Positions 9,006 through 19,033 are shown, counted from the first letter of the stretch. The stretch is 64,000 nucleotides of DNA from Brevibacterium oceani (GCF_013623835.1 NZ_JABKDE010000002.1:604198-668197), one strand, 5' to 3'. Made by a program: numbers and translations. The notes: a model not told the origin generated them from the sequence alone.

Positions 9006-10856
9006 ATGTCGAATTCCGTTCAGATGCCGGCTCTCGGAGAGTCGGTCACCGAGGGCACAGTCACCCGCTGGCTCAAGTCCGTCGGCGACGAGGTCGAGGT
9101 CGACGAGCCGCTGCTCGAGGTCTCGACCGATAAGGTCGACACCGAGATCCCCAGCCCGTACGCGGGCACCCTGGAGAAGATCCTCGCTGACGAAGACGAT
9201 GTCGTCGAGGTCGGCGGCGACCTCGCCTACATCGGCGACGGCAGCGGAGAGTCCTCGAGCGACGACGCCCCTGCCGAAGAACCCGCCGAGGCTCCGGCCG
9301 AGGAATCCGCACCCGCCGAGGAAACACCCACCGAAGAACCGGCTGCCGAGTCGGCCGACGAGCCCGCAGGTGGCACGCCCTCCTCAGAAGGATCGGGCGA
9401 AGGCACCGAGGTCACCATGCCCGCGCTCGGCGAGTCCGTCACCGAAGGCACCGTGACCCGCTGGCTCAAGGAAGTCGGTGAGGAGGTCGAGGTCGACGAG
9501 CCGCTGCTCGAGGTCTCCACCGACAAGGTCGACACCGAGGTGCCCTCCCCCGTCGCCGGAACCGTCCAGGCACACCTTGCCGAAGAGGACGAGACCGTCG
9601 AGGTCGGTGCCCCTCTGGCTCGCATCGGCTCCGGGGCACCCGCCGAGGACGCTCCTGCCGAGGCTCCGCAGGACGAAGCACCGGCTGACGAAGCACCGAA
9701 GCAGGAAGAAGCTCCCGCCGAGGCACCGAAGCAGGAGGCTCCTAAGCAGGAGGAACCGAAACAGGAGACTCCGAAACAGGAGTCGGCTCCTCAGCCTGCT
9801 CAGACCGAGTCCGCGCAGTCGGCATCCGCCGCTCAGGCCGAGGAACCCGTTGAAACGGCTGCCGCGTCGGAGCAGTCCGGATCGGCACAGTCCGCTGCGG
9901 ATACGGTCGGTGAGAACGCCGCCTATGTCACCCCGCTCGTACGCCGTCTGGCACGCGAGAAGGGTGTGGACCTGTCGCAGGTCTCCGGCACCGGTGTCGG
10001 CGGGCGCATCCGCAAGCAGGACGTCGAATCGGCTGCGAAGAACGCCCCGGCCGCTGCTCCCGCTGCCGCCGGAGCTCCAGCCGGAGCTCCGAAGGAGCCG
10101 TTCAAGGTCGAGATCCCCGAGGAGGCTGCGAAGCTGCGCGGCACCACGGAGAAGGCCTCGCGGATCCGTCAGACCATCGCCAAGCGCATGAGCGAATCCC
10201 TCGACGTCTCGGCTCAGCTGACGCAGGTCATCGAGGTCGACATGTCCCGTGTCGTCAAGCTGCGCAAGGCCAACAAGGATGCGTTCGCGGCCAAGCACGG
10301 TTCGAAGCTGACCTATCTGCCCTTCTTCGCCAAGGCGATCGTCGAGGCCCTGCAGGTGCACCCGAAGGTCAACGCTCAGTATGACCTCGAGTCGCAGCAG
10401 ATCACCTACTTCGATCACGAGCACCTGGCCGTTGCGGTGGACACTCCCCGCGGTCTGCTGGTGCCGGTGATCAAGGATGCAGGTGACCTCAGCGTCGCCG
10501 GCCTGTCCAAGGCCATCGACGATGTCGCCGACCGCACCCGCAACAACAAGATCATGCCGGACGAGCTCTCGGGCGGCACATTCACGGTGACCAACATCGG
10601 TTCCGTGGGTGCGCTGTTCGACACGCCGATCATCAACCAGCCGCAGATGGGCATCCTCGGCACGGGTGCCATCGTCCGTCGCCCGATCGCCGTGAAGACG
10701 GCCGACGGAGATGAGTCGATCGCCATCCGCGACATGGTCTACCTGCCGTTGACCTACAACCACCAGCTGGTCGACGGCGCCGATGCGGGACGCTTCCTGC
10801 AGACGATCAAGGCACGTCTGGAAGAGGGCAACTTCGAGGCCGATCTCGACCTCTGA
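9006..10856 (+). CDS. sucB: 2-oxoacid dehydrogenase E2 acyltransferase with two lipoyl domains
   Basis: Core E2 subunit of the pyruvate and/or 2-oxoglutarate dehydrogenase complex; carries the acyl group on lipoyl-lysine. 616 residues: lipoyl domain 1 (about 1-80, lysine in [12 protein letters not shown]), an acidic Pro/Ala/Glu linker, lipoyl domain 2 (about 138-215, [12 protein letters not shown]), a long linker of repeated APKQE-like units, the E3-binding domain ([18 protein letters not shown], about 305-340) and the catalytic domain. The active-site motif reads [11 protein letters not shown], with Gln where the HRxxDG consensus has Arg. In actinobacteria one such E2 (called DlaT or SucB) serves PDH; the complex it belongs to cannot be decided here. 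lipB-lipA downstream make its cofactor. Confidence 0.93.
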   Translation: MSNSVQMPALGESVTEGTVTRWLKSVGDEVEVDEPLLEVSTDKVDTEIPSPYAGTLEKILADEDDVVEVGGDLAYIGDGSGESSSDDAPAEEPAEAPAEESAPAEETPTEEPAAESADEPAGGTPSSEGSGEGTEVTMPALGESVTEGTVTRWLKEVGEEVEVDEPLLEVSTDKVDTEVPSPVAGTVQAHLAEEDETVEVGAPLARIGSGAPAEDAPAEAPQDEAPADEAPKQEEAPAEAPKQEAPKQEEPKQETPKQESAPQPAQTESAQSASAAQAEEPVETAAASEQSGSAQSAADTVGENAAYVTPLVRRLAREKGVDLSQVSGTGVGGRIRKQDVESAAKNAPAAAPAAAGAPAGAPKEPFKVEIPEEAAKLRGTTEKASRIRQTIAKRMSESLDVSAQLTQVIEVDMSRVVKLRKANKDAFAAKHGSKLTYLPFFAKAIVEALQVHPKVNAQYDLESQQITYFDHEHLAVAVDTPRGLLVPVIKDAGDLSVAGLSKAIDDVADRTRNNKIMPDELSGGTFTVTNIGSVGALFDTPIINQPQMGILGTGAIVRRPIAVKTADGDESIAIRDMVYLPLTYNHQLVDGADAGRFLQTIKARLEEGNFEADLDL

Positions 10857-10882
10857 GTCACATCTCTTCCGCACACGACCGG

Positions 10883-10908
10883 GGGGCCGATCATCCGTGA
10901 TCGGCCCC
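10883..10908. terminator. bidirectional hairpin terminator after E2 gene
   Basis: An 11-bp perfect stem (GGGGCCGATCA / TGATCGGCCCC) with loop TCCG lies in the gap between the E2 gene and the convergent gene ending at 10935. It can serve both directions. No T-run follows, which is common in high-GC actinobacteria. Confidence 0.7.
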
Positions 10909-10934
10909 TCGGCCCATTCATCCTCTCGATCACT

Positions 10935-12617
10935 CTAGGTCTCGGTGACCTCCGCGACGCGCCAGTGTCCGTCTACGAGCCGAAGTTCGAACTCGACGGA
11001 CCGGGCGTCGAACCGCTGCGCATCCTCGCCGGTTCCGGCGCTCGAGCGCATCTGCGCGCGAGCGACGATCTTCTCGGCCGCGGAAGCCTCGACGGTGATG
11101 TCCTCGACCTCGATGGTGTAGTCCTGCCCTGCGAAGGCTGCTTCGTCGATGAGTTCATCGGCGGCTGCGGCGGCCGAGCCCGGCACAGTCAGCAGCCGCA
11201 GTGCTTCGACGTCGCCGTCGCTCAGGGCTTCCGCGCGAGCCGAACAGAGCTCTTTGAGCGTCCGGATCGCCTCGGGGTCGCTCGGGGTCGAATCATCAGC
11301 GGACTCTTCGGTCTCCTCCGAGGCGGTGTTCTCAGGCGCAACGGCACCGGTCGAGGCCCGGCCGCCGTTCGGGCCCTCGCTCCCCTGCACAGCGTTCGGC
11401 AAATCATTCATCGCTTCCGCACCGGGTCGCGATCCCCAGACGATGAGGCCGCCGAACACCGTCAGGCACACCGCCCCGGCGATCAGCCACCTGCCCGTCA
11501 GCGCGCCGCGCAGACTGCCGATACGCTCGCGCACTTCGGCTAGCTGACGACTCAGTCGAACGAGGCGACCACTCATTCCGTCGGCGGTGCGTGGGCTCTT
11601 TCCTCCTCTGCTCCGCGGTGCCCCTCCCCCTCCGGCTCGTCGTCCGCGACGCTTTCGACCGAAGCGCGTTCGGGCATTTCTGCCGCCGCCTTCTCGTCGA
11701 TGCTGCCGACGGCTGGACTCTCGTCTTCGCTCTCCACGGCTGGCAGCCCGCAGGGTCACCGCGGGATCTCTGCCGCCCGGAGTCGCGGTCCCATCGCGAT
11801 CAGTCGGCCCAGAGGGTGCCGAGGCGGCGGACGTGTCTGCCTCGTGCGCGGATGCCTCGTGCGCGGGCGCCTCGTGAAAGGGCCCCTCATGTGTGTGCCG
11901 CTCGTGCGTACGTCGAGTAGGCGGGTGACCCGCCGCGACGCGCAGGCGGGCCGTCAGCGCCGCTTCCGGGTCCGAGGATCGGTCTGCCGGCACGAGCGGA
12001 AGCGCCGCTGGCCGAGCCAGCATCCGCATCGCCTCGGCCACCTCGTCGAGCGCTGCTGCCAGCCCGGCTCCCGAGGTCGGCGTCGCCTCCGGCGACATGT
12101 CGGCGAGGAGTTCCCCGACCACCGAGCGCAGGCCCGGTGACGACTCAGCCAGCGCGAGATTCACCGGCATCAGGCACTCCGCCCACGCTCGACCGCATCC
12201 TGCGTGATAGAGCATCTCTCCCAGCGCCCGCCTCGGCGAGGTCGGCAATGGTGCCGAGACACCCGGAATCAGGACGGGTCGGCCCTCGGCGTCGAGGGCG
12301 AATGCGGAAAGAGTGAGCCGGTCCGCGGCCGATTCGACATCCCGGAGCGCGGAGACGATGCCGAGGAAGAGCGTGCACAGCTCCGCATCCGTCAGCCCCT
12401 GATAGGTCCGCACCGCGTCCAGGACCAACCCTCCCGGGAACTGGGGCACGATGAGCAGGGAACGCGACCCGGTCGGCAGCTCCACCTCGGCGATGGGCAG
12501 CGACGGGCACCGCGCTTCATCGAATCCGCGATGATCGACTCCCCATGCACGTTCGCCGCTCGGCCCGATCACACGATGGACGACGTCCGCGATCGTCACC
12601 TGGTAATCCCACGTCAT
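10935..12617 (-). CDS. kinase-like membrane protein with C-terminal NTF2-like domain, function unknown
   Basis: Not a recognised named gene. The 560-residue product has three parts. Residues about 1-200 run like a degraded protein kinase fold (GGLVLDAVRTYQGLTDAEL, then LTLSAFALDAEGRPVLIPGV where a catalytic loop would sit, then SPRRALGEMLYHAG) but no HRD or DFG motif is present, so it would be a pseudokinase. Residues 235-262 hold repeated His-Glu units (HERHTHEGPFHEAPAHE), followed by a very basic Arg/Gly stretch. One membrane helix is at about 378-396 (WLIAGAVCLTVFGGLIVW). The last 105 residues look like an NTF2/SnoaL-type outer domain ending WRVAEVTET. It sits between the E2 gene and lipB. 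The fold statements are inference. Confidence 0.75.
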   Translation of the reverse strand: MTWDYQVTIADVVHRVIGPSGERAWGVDHRGFDEARCPSLPIAEVELPTGSRSLLIVPQFPGGLVLDAVRTYQGLTDAELCTLFLGIVSALRDVESAADRLTLSAFALDAEGRPVLIPGVSAPLPTSPRRALGEMLYHAGCGRAWAECLMPVNLALAESSPGLRSVVGELLADMSPEATPTSGAGLAAALDEVAEAMRMLARPAALPLVPADRSSDPEAALTARLRVAAGHPPTRRTHERHTHEGPFHEAPAHEASAHEADTSAASAPSGPTDRDGTATPGGRDPAVTLRAASRGERRRESSRRQHRREGGGRNARTRFGRKRRGRRAGGGGAPRSRGGKSPRTADGMSGRLVRLSRQLAEVRERIGSLRGALTGRWLIAGAVCLTVFGGLIVWGSRPGAEAMNDLPNAVQGSEGPNGGRASTGAVAPENTASEETEESADDSTPSDPEAIRTLKELCSARAEALSDGDVEALRLLTVPGSAAAAADELIDEAAFAGQDYTIEVEDITVEASAAEKIVARAQMRSSAGTGEDAQRFDARSVEFELRLVDGHWRVAEVTET

Positions 12618-12739
12618 TGTTCGTCATCTCCATTGATGATGTTCGCTGCTGTTTGATGTGCTTTAATAGTGCTTGCCCAATGCTTCCGTGTCAAGGTCCG
12701 TGTCCCACGGGAAGGTGTCGAGGGTCATCATTCGGCAGA

Positions 12740-12768
12740 TTGAACCCTCGACAGAAGAGTCATAGTGT
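12740..12768 (+). promoter_or_regulatory. lipB promoter
   Basis: TTGAAC (12740-12745), 17-base spacer, TAGTGT (12763-12768), then six bases to the lipB ATG. This is the best vegetative-type promoter in the window. The six bases GGAGTC could also act as a very short ribosome site, but the spacing fits a leaderless transcript. Confidence 0.65.
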
Positions 12769-12774
12769 GGAGTC

Positions 12775-13413
12775 ATGCCCCTGGCCACAGAAACGCTCGG
12801 GTTCGCTCCGGTCCTCGCGGACTATCGGCAGACCTGGGAGATGCAGAAGAGTTATCACAACGAAGTGCTCGCAGGTGAACGGGAATCGACGATCCTGCTG
12901 CTTGAGCATTCCCCGGTCTACACCGCCGGGAAGCGCACCTCGGATCACGAGCGTCCCGACGACGGCACCGAGGTCATCGACGTCGACCGCGGTGGCAAGA
13001 TCACCTGGCACGGTCCCGGCCAGCTCGTCGCCTACTTCATCTACCGCCTCAACGATCCCAAAGAGGTCCGGCTCTTCGTGTCCCAGCTCGAGGATGCGAT
13101 GATCACCCTGCTCGCGGAATACGGCATCGATGCCACGACGGTCGACGGCCGCGCCGGAGTCTGGCTGCTCGGGGACGGCCTCCGCCGCGACCGCAAGATC
13201 GGCGCGATCGGCATCCGCATCCACGAGGGGGTCACGATGCACGGATTGGCACTCAACTGCAGCAATGAGCTCGGAGCGTACGAGAACATCATCCCCTGCG
13301 GCATCGCCGACGCCGACACCACAACGATCAGTGCCGAACTCGGTAAGACGGTGACGCCGGAGGACACGGCCGCTCGTCTCAACGAGATCCTGCACGAGAC
13401 CATCACCGCCTAG
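12775..13413 (+). CDS. lipB: octanoyltransferase
   Basis: Moves octanoyl from acyl carrier protein to a lysine of lipoyl domains, the first step of lipoate synthesis. The 212-residue product has the family motifs [21 protein letters not shown] split over the substrate pocket, KIGAIGIRI (conserved catalytic Lys) and IIPCGI (catalytic Cys). lipA follows after 10 bases with its own AGGAGG-type site, so they are one operon. Its substrate, the two-domain E2, is encoded just upstream at 9006. Confidence 0.96.
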   Translation: MPLATETLGFAPVLADYRQTWEMQKSYHNEVLAGERESTILLLEHSPVYTAGKRTSDHERPDDGTEVIDVDRGGKITWHGPGQLVAYFIYRLNDPKEVRLFVSQLEDAMITLLAEYGIDATTVDGRAGVWLLGDGLRRDRKIGAIGIRIHEGVTMHGLALNCSNELGAYENIIPCGIADADTTTISAELGKTVTPEDTAARLNEILHETITA

Positions 13414-13423
13414 GAGGACGCAG

Positions 13424-14476
13424 ATGACGATTGCCCCAGAAGGACGCCGGATGCTGCGGGTCGAGGCCCGCAATTCCGAGACTCCGATCGAAGACAAGCC
13501 CGCCTGGATCAAGGCGAAGGCGCATATCGGCCCCGAATACTCTGCTCTCAAGTCACTCGTCCGCAAGCAGGAACTGCACACAGTGTGTGAAGAGGCCGGC
13601 TGCCCGAACATCTTCGAATGCTGGGAGGACCGCGAAGCGACGTTCCTCATCGGCGGTGAGCAGTGCACTCGTCGCTGTGACTTCTGCCAGATCGACACCG
13701 GCAAGCCCGCGGATTTCGACGCTGACGAGCCTCGGCGCGTGGCCGCCTCGGTGGCGGAGATGGGTCTGCGCTACTCGACGATCACCGGTGTCGCCCGCGA
13801 CGATCTCGAGGACGGCGGCGCCTGGCTCTACGCGGAGACCGTGCGCAAGATCCACGAACTCTCCTACGTCGACGGACGCGGGACCGGCGTCGAGCTGCTC
13901 ATCCCCGACTTCAGCGCGAAGCCGGACCAGCTCGCTGAGGTCTTCTCCTCTCGTCCCGAAGTGCTCGCGCACAATGTCGAGACCGTGCCGCGGATCTTCA
14001 AACGCATCCGCCCGGCCTTCCGCTACGAGCGTTCGCTGTCGGTGATCACGCAGGCCCGCGAGGCCGGGCTGGTGACGAAGTCGAACCTCATCCTCGGCAT
14101 GGGCGAGACGAACGATGAGATCATCTCGGCCCTGCAGGATCTGCACGACGCCGGCTGTGATCTCATCACGATCACTCAGTATCTGCGTCCTTCGCCCCGT
14201 CATCATCCGGTGACCCGGTGGGTCAAACCGGCGGACTTCGTCATGCTCCGCGATGCCGCGAAGGAGATCGGATTCCTCGGCGTCATGTCCGGTCCGCTGG
14301 TGCGTTCGTCCTACCGCGCGGGGCGTCTGTGGGCGACCGCGATGCGTCAACGTGGAGAGGCGATCCCCTCGCATCTCGCCCATCTCGACAAGCACACGCC
14401 TGCCAAGCAGGAGGCCCAGGCCGTTGTGGATACCTTCGGCCCCGGCGAAGAGGTAGACTTGTCTGCTGAGCAATGA
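13424..14476 (+). CDS. lipA: lipoyl synthase (radical SAM)
   Basis: Inserts two sulfurs into octanoyl-lysine to make lipoyl groups. The 350-residue product carries the auxiliary cluster cysteines ([12 protein letters not shown]) and the radical SAM triad CTRRCDFC, and ends in the family region [13 protein letters not shown]. It uses two 4Fe-4S clusters, so the ErpA-type carrier at 2339 could be needed for its maturation. TAGGAGGA overlaps the lipB stop and provides the ribosome site. Confidence 0.98.
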   Translation: MTIAPEGRRMLRVEARNSETPIEDKPAWIKAKAHIGPEYSALKSLVRKQELHTVCEEAGCPNIFECWEDREATFLIGGEQCTRRCDFCQIDTGKPADFDADEPRRVAASVAEMGLRYSTITGVARDDLEDGGAWLYAETVRKIHELSYVDGRGTGVELLIPDFSAKPDQLAEVFSSRPEVLAHNVETVPRIFKRIRPAFRYERSLSVITQAREAGLVTKSNLILGMGETNDEIISALQDLHDAGCDLITITQYLRPSPRHHPVTRWVKPADFVMLRDAAKEIGFLGVMSGPLVRSSYRAGRLWATAMRQRGEAIPSHLAHLDKHTPAKQEAQAVVDTFGPGEEVDLSAEQ

Positions 14477-14531
14477 AGGCGCCCGTCACCGCAGGACGGG
14501 GCCGCAACGCCCTTCTAGAGCAAGTGAGAGA

Positions 14532-15269
14532 ATGAGCGAAGAACCGCGTAAGGGACTTTTCCGGCGCAAGCCCAAGGATCCGAACAAGAAGCCCGGCCGA
14601 CTGGCGCAGATGCGACAGGTCTACGAGCTGTCCGCCAAACACAACAAGGCGACTCCGTGGCTGCTGGCTGCCGCCGTGCTCGGACTCACGCTCATCGGCC
14701 TCATGGTCGGCCTGCTCATCGGCGGCACCACCGCGATCTTCACCACGATCCTCGGTTTCATGCTCGGACTCCTGCTGGGTATGTTCATGCTCGGCCGGTT
14801 CGCTGAAACCGCGGCCTTTGCGCAGATGGATGGTCAGCCCGGTGCCTTCGGTGCCGTTCTCAACACGGCTCGCCGCGGCTACCTCATGGATGAGAAGCCG
14901 ATCGCCATCGATCCGAAGAGCCGGGACCTCGTGTTCCGCTCGACCGGACGCGCGGGCGTCGTCCTGCTCAGCGAAGGTCCGAAGGGACGCAGCGCGAAAC
15001 TGCTGTCCAAGGAGAAGAAGCGTCACGAGCGCATCCTCCCCAATGTGCCGATCCACACCTTCCAGGGCGGGAAGGAAGAGGGCCAGCTGTCGATGAAGCA
15101 GGTCGTTCCGACCGTGCAGAAGCTGCCGCGCAAGCTCAACCGCGCCGAGGTCCTCGCCGTCCGCAACCGTCTGGCGGCGCTGGGAACTCAGGGCACTCGC
15201 CCGCCGATTCCGAAGGGCATCGACCCGAACAAGGCCCGTCCGAACCACAAAGCGATGCGCGGCCGCTGA
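14532..15269 (+). CDS. DUF4191 membrane protein
   Basis: A 245-residue protein conserved in actinobacteria directly after lipA (the same neighbour is known in Mycobacterium). It has a basic N-terminus (GLFRRKPKDPNKKPGRLAQM), two adjacent membrane helices at about 40-95 (WLLAAAVLGLTLIGLMVGLL and IFTTILGFMLGLLLGMFML) and a hydrophilic C-terminal region. Function is unknown. The 55-base gap from lipA suggests co-transcription. Confidence 0.88.
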   Translation: MSEEPRKGLFRRKPKDPNKKPGRLAQMRQVYELSAKHNKATPWLLAAAVLGLTLIGLMVGLLIGGTTAIFTTILGFMLGLLLGMFMLGRFAETAAFAQMDGQPGAFGAVLNTARRGYLMDEKPIAIDPKSRDLVFRSTGRAGVVLLSEGPKGRSAKLLSKEKKRHERILPNVPIHTFQGGKEEGQLSMKQVVPTVQKLPRKLNRAEVLAVRNRLAALGTQGTRPPIPKGIDPNKARPNHKAMRGR

Positions 15270-15280
15270 CCCACCCACTT

Positions 15281-15350
15281 CCTATTGCTACCTGACGGCG
15301 GCCCAGCAACCTCGCGCGAGGGTGCTGGGCCGCCGTCAGGTAGCAATAGG
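15281..15350. repeat. 70-bp palindromic repeat, copy 1
   Basis: Perfect 28-bp inverted repeat (arms 15281-15308 and 15323-15350; core CTGACGGCGGCCCAGCA) around a centre CCTCGCGCGAGG that is itself self-complementary; only one mismatched pair interrupts the whole 70 bases. It fills the gap between two convergent genes (DUF4191 and RDD), where it can act as a two-way terminator. The same sequence occurs again at 25077, so it is a dispersed element and not just a local hairpin. Confidence 0.85.
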
Positions 15351-15358
15351 GAGGGATT

Positions 15359-15799
15359 TCAGCGACGGAGGATGACGGTGCCCGCCGCCAGATCATGGAC
15401 GCCGCGATTGTCTCTGTTGAAGATGAGCGCGGGGACGACGAGTACCACGAGCAGAGCGCGGATGAGCGATTTGAGCATTCCCGGGACGTGTCCGTCGAGA
15501 CGGCGGACCTCGATGCCGAAGAGGCGATGACCCACCGAATAGCCCAAGGTGCCCACGAGCAGGAAATTCTCGAGGGCGAAGATCCCCGGTGCCAGGAACG
15601 GATTCGAGCCGTCGATGAGATTCGCGATGCCCAGGCACATCAGCCAATCGACGAGGAGCGCGAGGAGGCGCTTCCACGCCGGGGCCAGGGAATGGGAACC
15701 GGAGAACGGCAGGCCGAGCCTCTTGCCCGGCCAGTCGTCGGCCTCTCTTTCGAAGCGGGGCCCGTCGAGCCACGAACCCAAATCATCTCGATTGATCAC
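15359..15799 (-). CDS. RDD family membrane protein
   Basis: A 146-residue membrane protein with the RDD signature (WKRLLALLVDWLM, about residues 42-54) and about three to four hydrophobic segments, the last near ALLVVLVVPALIFNRDNRG. The same family lies between DUF4191 and glnA in Mycobacterium. It starts with GTG at 15799 and is divergent from glnA. Function is unknown; some RDD proteins are transporters. Confidence 0.85.
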   Translation of the reverse strand: MINRDDLGSWLDGPRFEREADDWPGKRLGLPFSGSHSLAPAWKRLLALLVDWLMCLGIANLIDGSNPFLAPGIFALENFLLVGTLGYSVGHRLFGIEVRRLDGHVPGMLKSLIRALLVVLVVPALIFNRDNRGVHDLAAGTVILRR

Positions 15800-15838
15800 T
15801 CCCCCAGCCTACGGAATCGGCCCTGAGTGAATCCTCAG

Positions 15839-15893
15839 GAAACATGCCCGAAACATGAGCGTCATCACGACTTCATGCAGACCCGACTAGGAT
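15839..15893 (+). promoter_or_regulatory. glnA upstream region with 11-bp phased GAAAC/GTCAT elements and -10 box
   Basis: Four pentamers repeat every 11 bases: GAAAC (15839), GAAAC (15850), GTCAT (15861), TTCAT (15872). A -10 hexamer TAGGAT lies at 15888-15893. The spacing and the GAAAC half resemble actinobacterial GlnR boxes (GTnAC-n6-GAAAC), and the array would overlap the -35 zone. Regulator identity is inference. Confidence 0.4.
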
Positions 15894-15941
15894 TGACCGT
15901 GGTCAGCCAAACGGCCAACGTACCCTAACTAGGAGACCTAA

Positions 15942-17366
15942 GTGTTCTCGTCTGCTGAAGAACTCGTCAAGTACATCTCGGACAACGACGTGAAATTCGT
16001 CGATGTCCGTTTCTGCGATCTGCCCGGTGTGGTCCAGCACTTCAACCTCCCCGCCGCCTCGTACGGCGAAGAGGAGATCACCGAAGGTCTGCTCTTCGAC
16101 GGGTCCTCGATCACAGGTTTCCAGGGCATCCACGAATCCGACATGAAGCTGCTGGCCGATGTCACCTCCGCCTACATCGATCCCTTCCGCGAGGCGAAGA
16201 CCCTCGTCGTCTCGCACTCGATCGTCGACCCGTTCACCGACGAACCGTACTCCCGCGACCCCCGCCAGGTCGCCGCAAAGGCCGAGGCCTACCTCGAGTC
16301 CACCGGCATCGCCGACACCGTGTTCTTCGGCGCGGAAGCCGAGTTCTACCTCTTCGATTCCGTTCGCTACGACAACACTCCCGGCAGCAGCTACTACGCG
16401 GTCGAATCCGAAGAAGCGGCATGGAACACCGGTGAGGACGAGCCCGGCGGCAACCAGGGCTACAAGACTCCTTTCAAGGGCGGATACTTCCCTGTCTCCC
16501 CGCAGGATCACTTCGCCGACATCCGCGACAAGATGTCGCTGACGCTGGAGCAGATCGGCTTCGAGATGGAACGCGCCCACCATGAGGTCGGCACCGCAGG
16601 GCAGCAGGAGATCAACTACAAGTTCAAGACTCTCCAGCACGCTGGCGATCAGCTGCTCGACTTCAAATACGTCATCAAGAACACCGCTTTCGAAGCCGGC
16701 AAGTCCGCGACGTTCATGCCGAAACCGCTGTTCAACGACAACGGCTCGGGCATGCACTGCCACCAGTCGCTGTGGAAGAACGGCGAGCCGCTCTTCTACG
16801 ACGAGAACGGCTACGGCGGCCTCTCCGACCTCGCCCGCTGGTACATCGGCGGACTCATCGAACACGCCGGTGCCGTGCTGGCGTTCACGAACCCGACGAT
16901 CAACTCCTACCGCCGTCTGGTCCCCGGCTACGAGGCACCCGTCAACCTCGTCTACTCGGCCCGCAACCGTTCGGCAGCGATCCGCATCCCGGTGACCGGG
17001 TCGTCGCCCAAGGCCAAGCGCCTCGAGTTCCGCGTGCCCGATCCGTCGTCGAACCCGTACCTCGCGTTCTCCGCACAGCTGATGGCCGGTCTTGACGGCA
17101 TCCGCAACCGGATCGAACCGCCGGAGCCGATCGACAAGGACCTCTACGAACTCCCGCCCGAGGAGGCCAAGGACATCAAACTCGTCCCCGGCAGCCTCGA
17201 CGAGGCGCTCAACGAGCTCGAGAAGGACCACGACTTCCTCACCGCCGGTGACGTCTTCACCCCGGACCTCATCGAGACCTGGATCCGGATCAAGCGTGAG
17301 AACGAGATCGACGTTGCACGTCTGCGTCCGACACCGACGGAGTTCGAGCTCTACTACGCACTCTGA
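15942..17366 (+). CDS. glnA: glutamine synthetase, type I, adenylylation-regulated
   Basis: Makes glutamine from glutamate, ammonia and ATP; cytoplasmic dodecamer. The 474-residue product has the signatures [17 protein letters not shown] (N-terminal), GAEAEFYLF and [12 protein letters not shown] active-site segment ([11 protein letters not shown]), NRSAAIRIP and the adenylylation loop [12 protein letters not shown], with the target Tyr at about residue 402. The modifying enzyme GlnE is encoded nearby at 19034. GTG start with AGGAG at 15931-15935. A second, different synthetase (glnA2) is at 22081. Confidence 0.98.
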   Translation: MFSSAEELVKYISDNDVKFVDVRFCDLPGVVQHFNLPAASYGEEEITEGLLFDGSSITGFQGIHESDMKLLADVTSAYIDPFREAKTLVVSHSIVDPFTDEPYSRDPRQVAAKAEAYLESTGIADTVFFGAEAEFYLFDSVRYDNTPGSSYYAVESEEAAWNTGEDEPGGNQGYKTPFKGGYFPVSPQDHFADIRDKMSLTLEQIGFEMERAHHEVGTAGQQEINYKFKTLQHAGDQLLDFKYVIKNTAFEAGKSATFMPKPLFNDNGSGMHCHQSLWKNGEPLFYDENGYGGLSDLARWYIGGLIEHAGAVLAFTNPTINSYRRLVPGYEAPVNLVYSARNRSAAIRIPVTGSSPKAKRLEFRVPDPSSNPYLAFSAQLMAGLDGIRNRIEPPEPIDKDLYELPPEEAKDIKLVPGSLDEALNELEKDHDFLTAGDVFTPDLIETWIRIKRENEIDVARLRPTPTEFELYYAL

Positions 17367-17411
17367 GCCGCTCCGGCGCACGGAGGCTTCACCGCGCGTG
17401 GAATAGAGTGA

Positions 17412-17441
17412 GGGCGTCACGGGTTTGCACCCGTGGCGCCC
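17412..17441 (+). terminator. rho-independent terminator after glnA
   Basis: 13-bp stem (GGGCGTCACGGGT / ACCCGTGGCGCCC with one T-G pair), loop TTGC, then TTT. It lies 45 bases past the glnA stop codon. Confidence 0.8.
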
Positions 17442-17498
17442 TTTCGCCGTTTCGGGCCGATACCGGGCCGGACGTACAGACCCCTGGAGGGAACGACT

Positions 17499-18965
17499 TT
17501 GACGCATTATGACCTGCTTCTCATCGGCACCGGATCGGGAAACATGTTCCTCGACGAGCGATTCGCGGGCCTGAAGACGGCCGTCGCAGAGGAATGGCAT
17601 TTCGGCGGCACCTGCCTCAACGTCGGCTGCATCCCGACGAAGATGTTCGTCTACCCCGCGACCGTGGCCGAACGGGCCGCACAGGCCGCACGCTACAACC
17701 TCTCTGCCACACACCCGCAGGTCGACTGGTCGGCTCTGCAGGAACGCATCTTCTCCCGCGTCGACGCCATCGAAGAAGGAGGACGCGAGTACCGCAGCAG
17801 TGACCGACAGCCGAACATCACCGTCGTGCCGGAACACGTTCACTTCACCGGCGAGAAGACCGTCGTCACAGCCTCGGGTGAGCAGATCACCGCCGATCGC
17901 ATCGTCATCGCCGCAGGTGCCCATCCGTTCATCCCACCGATCGACGGCCTCGACCCCTCCTTGGTCGACACCGAAGACTTCCCTGTCGTCACCTCGAACA
18001 CCGTCATGCGCCGCCCCTCCCCTCCGCGCCGGCTGATCATCATCGGCTCGGGAATCATCGCGATGGAGTTCGCCCACGTGTTCGCCCCGTTCGGCACCGA
18101 GGTGACCGTCCTTGCGCGCGGTCCCCGACTGCTCGGCAACCTCGACGAGGAGGCCGCTGACGAGTTCACCCGTATCTTCGCCGAATCGCACACCGTCCTC
18201 ACCGGGGCGCAGGCGAAGCGGTTCGACCTCGCCGACGGCGAGGTCACTCTCACCATCGAACCCAGCGGGCGCGTCGCCGAGGCGGACCTGCCCGATACGC
18301 TCACCGCGGACGTTGTGCTCGTGGCCACCGGACGCGTGCCCAATACCGCCGAGCTCGCCGTCTCCGCCGCCGATCACGATGTCATGACCGATGAGCGGCT
18401 GGCCGTCGACGAGTACCAGCGGGTGCTCTCCGGCGGGGCCCCGGTACCCGGCGTCTTCGCCCTCGGCGACATCTCGTCACCGCACCAGCTCAAACATGTG
18501 GCCAACCATGAAGCGAAGATCGTCGGACGCAACCTCGCCGCCGACGTGGCCGCCGGTTCCCCTGGATCGGCACCCGACGATGAGCTCGCCGCCGTCAACC
18601 ACCATGCGGTGCCCGGTGCGGTGTTCTCCTCCCCGCAGGTCGCCTATGTCGGTATGAGCGAACAGGATGCCAGGAACGCCGGACACGATGTCACCGTCAA
18701 AGTGCAGCAGTACTCGGATGTCGCGTACGGCTGGGCGATGGCCGATGACCCCGGAATCGTCAAGATCATCGCCGACCGCGAAAGCAGGCTCATCCTCGGC
18801 GCGCAGATCGTCGGGCACGAGGCCTCGATGATCATCCAGCCGCTCATCCAGGCCATGGCCTTCGGACAGCGGGCCGACGAGGTCGCCACCGGCCAGTACT
18901 GGATCCACCCGGCCCTGCCCGAAGTCATCGAGAACGCTCTGCTGGGCCTGGAATTCTCGGACTGA
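17499..18965 (+). CDS. mtr: mycothione reductase
   Basis: FAD/NADPH disulfide reductase that keeps mycothiol reduced; mycothiol replaces glutathione in actinobacteria. The 488-residue product has GTGSGNMFLDERFAG (FAD site), the redox motif GGTCLNVGCIPTKMFVYPA, a second dinucleotide fold (LIIIGSGIIAMEFAHVF), GVFALGDISSPHQLKHVANHE and the C-terminal HPALPEVIENALLGL. TTG at 17499 is taken as start because GGAGGGA lies six bases upstream and the mature flavoprotein fold begins immediately (THYDLLLIG). The match to mycothione reductase rather than lipoamide dehydrogenase rests on these motif variants. Confidence 0.88.
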   Translation: MTHYDLLLIGTGSGNMFLDERFAGLKTAVAEEWHFGGTCLNVGCIPTKMFVYPATVAERAAQAARYNLSATHPQVDWSALQERIFSRVDAIEEGGREYRSSDRQPNITVVPEHVHFTGEKTVVTASGEQITADRIVIAAGAHPFIPPIDGLDPSLVDTEDFPVVTSNTVMRRPSPPRRLIIIGSGIIAMEFAHVFAPFGTEVTVLARGPRLLGNLDEEAADEFTRIFAESHTVLTGAQAKRFDLADGEVTLTIEPSGRVAEADLPDTLTADVVLVATGRVPNTAELAVSAADHDVMTDERLAVDEYQRVLSGGAPVPGVFALGDISSPHQLKHVANHEAKIVGRNLAADVAAGSPGSAPDDELAAVNHHAVPGAVFSSPQVAYVGMSEQDARNAGHDVTVKVQQYSDVAYGWAMADDPGIVKIIADRESRLILGAQIVGHEASMIIQPLIQAMAFGQRADEVATGQYWIHPALPEVIENALLGLEFSD

Positions 18966-19033
18966 GCACTCCCATCAGCGCCTGACCGGGCCCGGTTGCG
19001 CCCGAACCCGCAGACCCGCGCCGAGGCGGCCGT

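Noticed and set aside
9650..9830. Repeated codon blocks in the E2 gene that look like tandem repeats
   Set aside because: They encode the flexible linker (APKQE units) between lipoyl and E3-binding domains, typical of E2 proteins; not a CRISPR array.
15903..18377. 824-codon open frame antisense to glnA and the flavoprotein gene
   Set aside because: It lies wholly opposite two well-conserved genes, has low-complexity Gly/Val/Asp/Arg content and no family motif. It is a GC-rich antisense shadow.
18984..18995. ACCGGGCCCGGT palindrome between the mtr and glnE ends
   Set aside because: Twelve bases with no loop and no T-run; expected by chance in GC-rich DNA.
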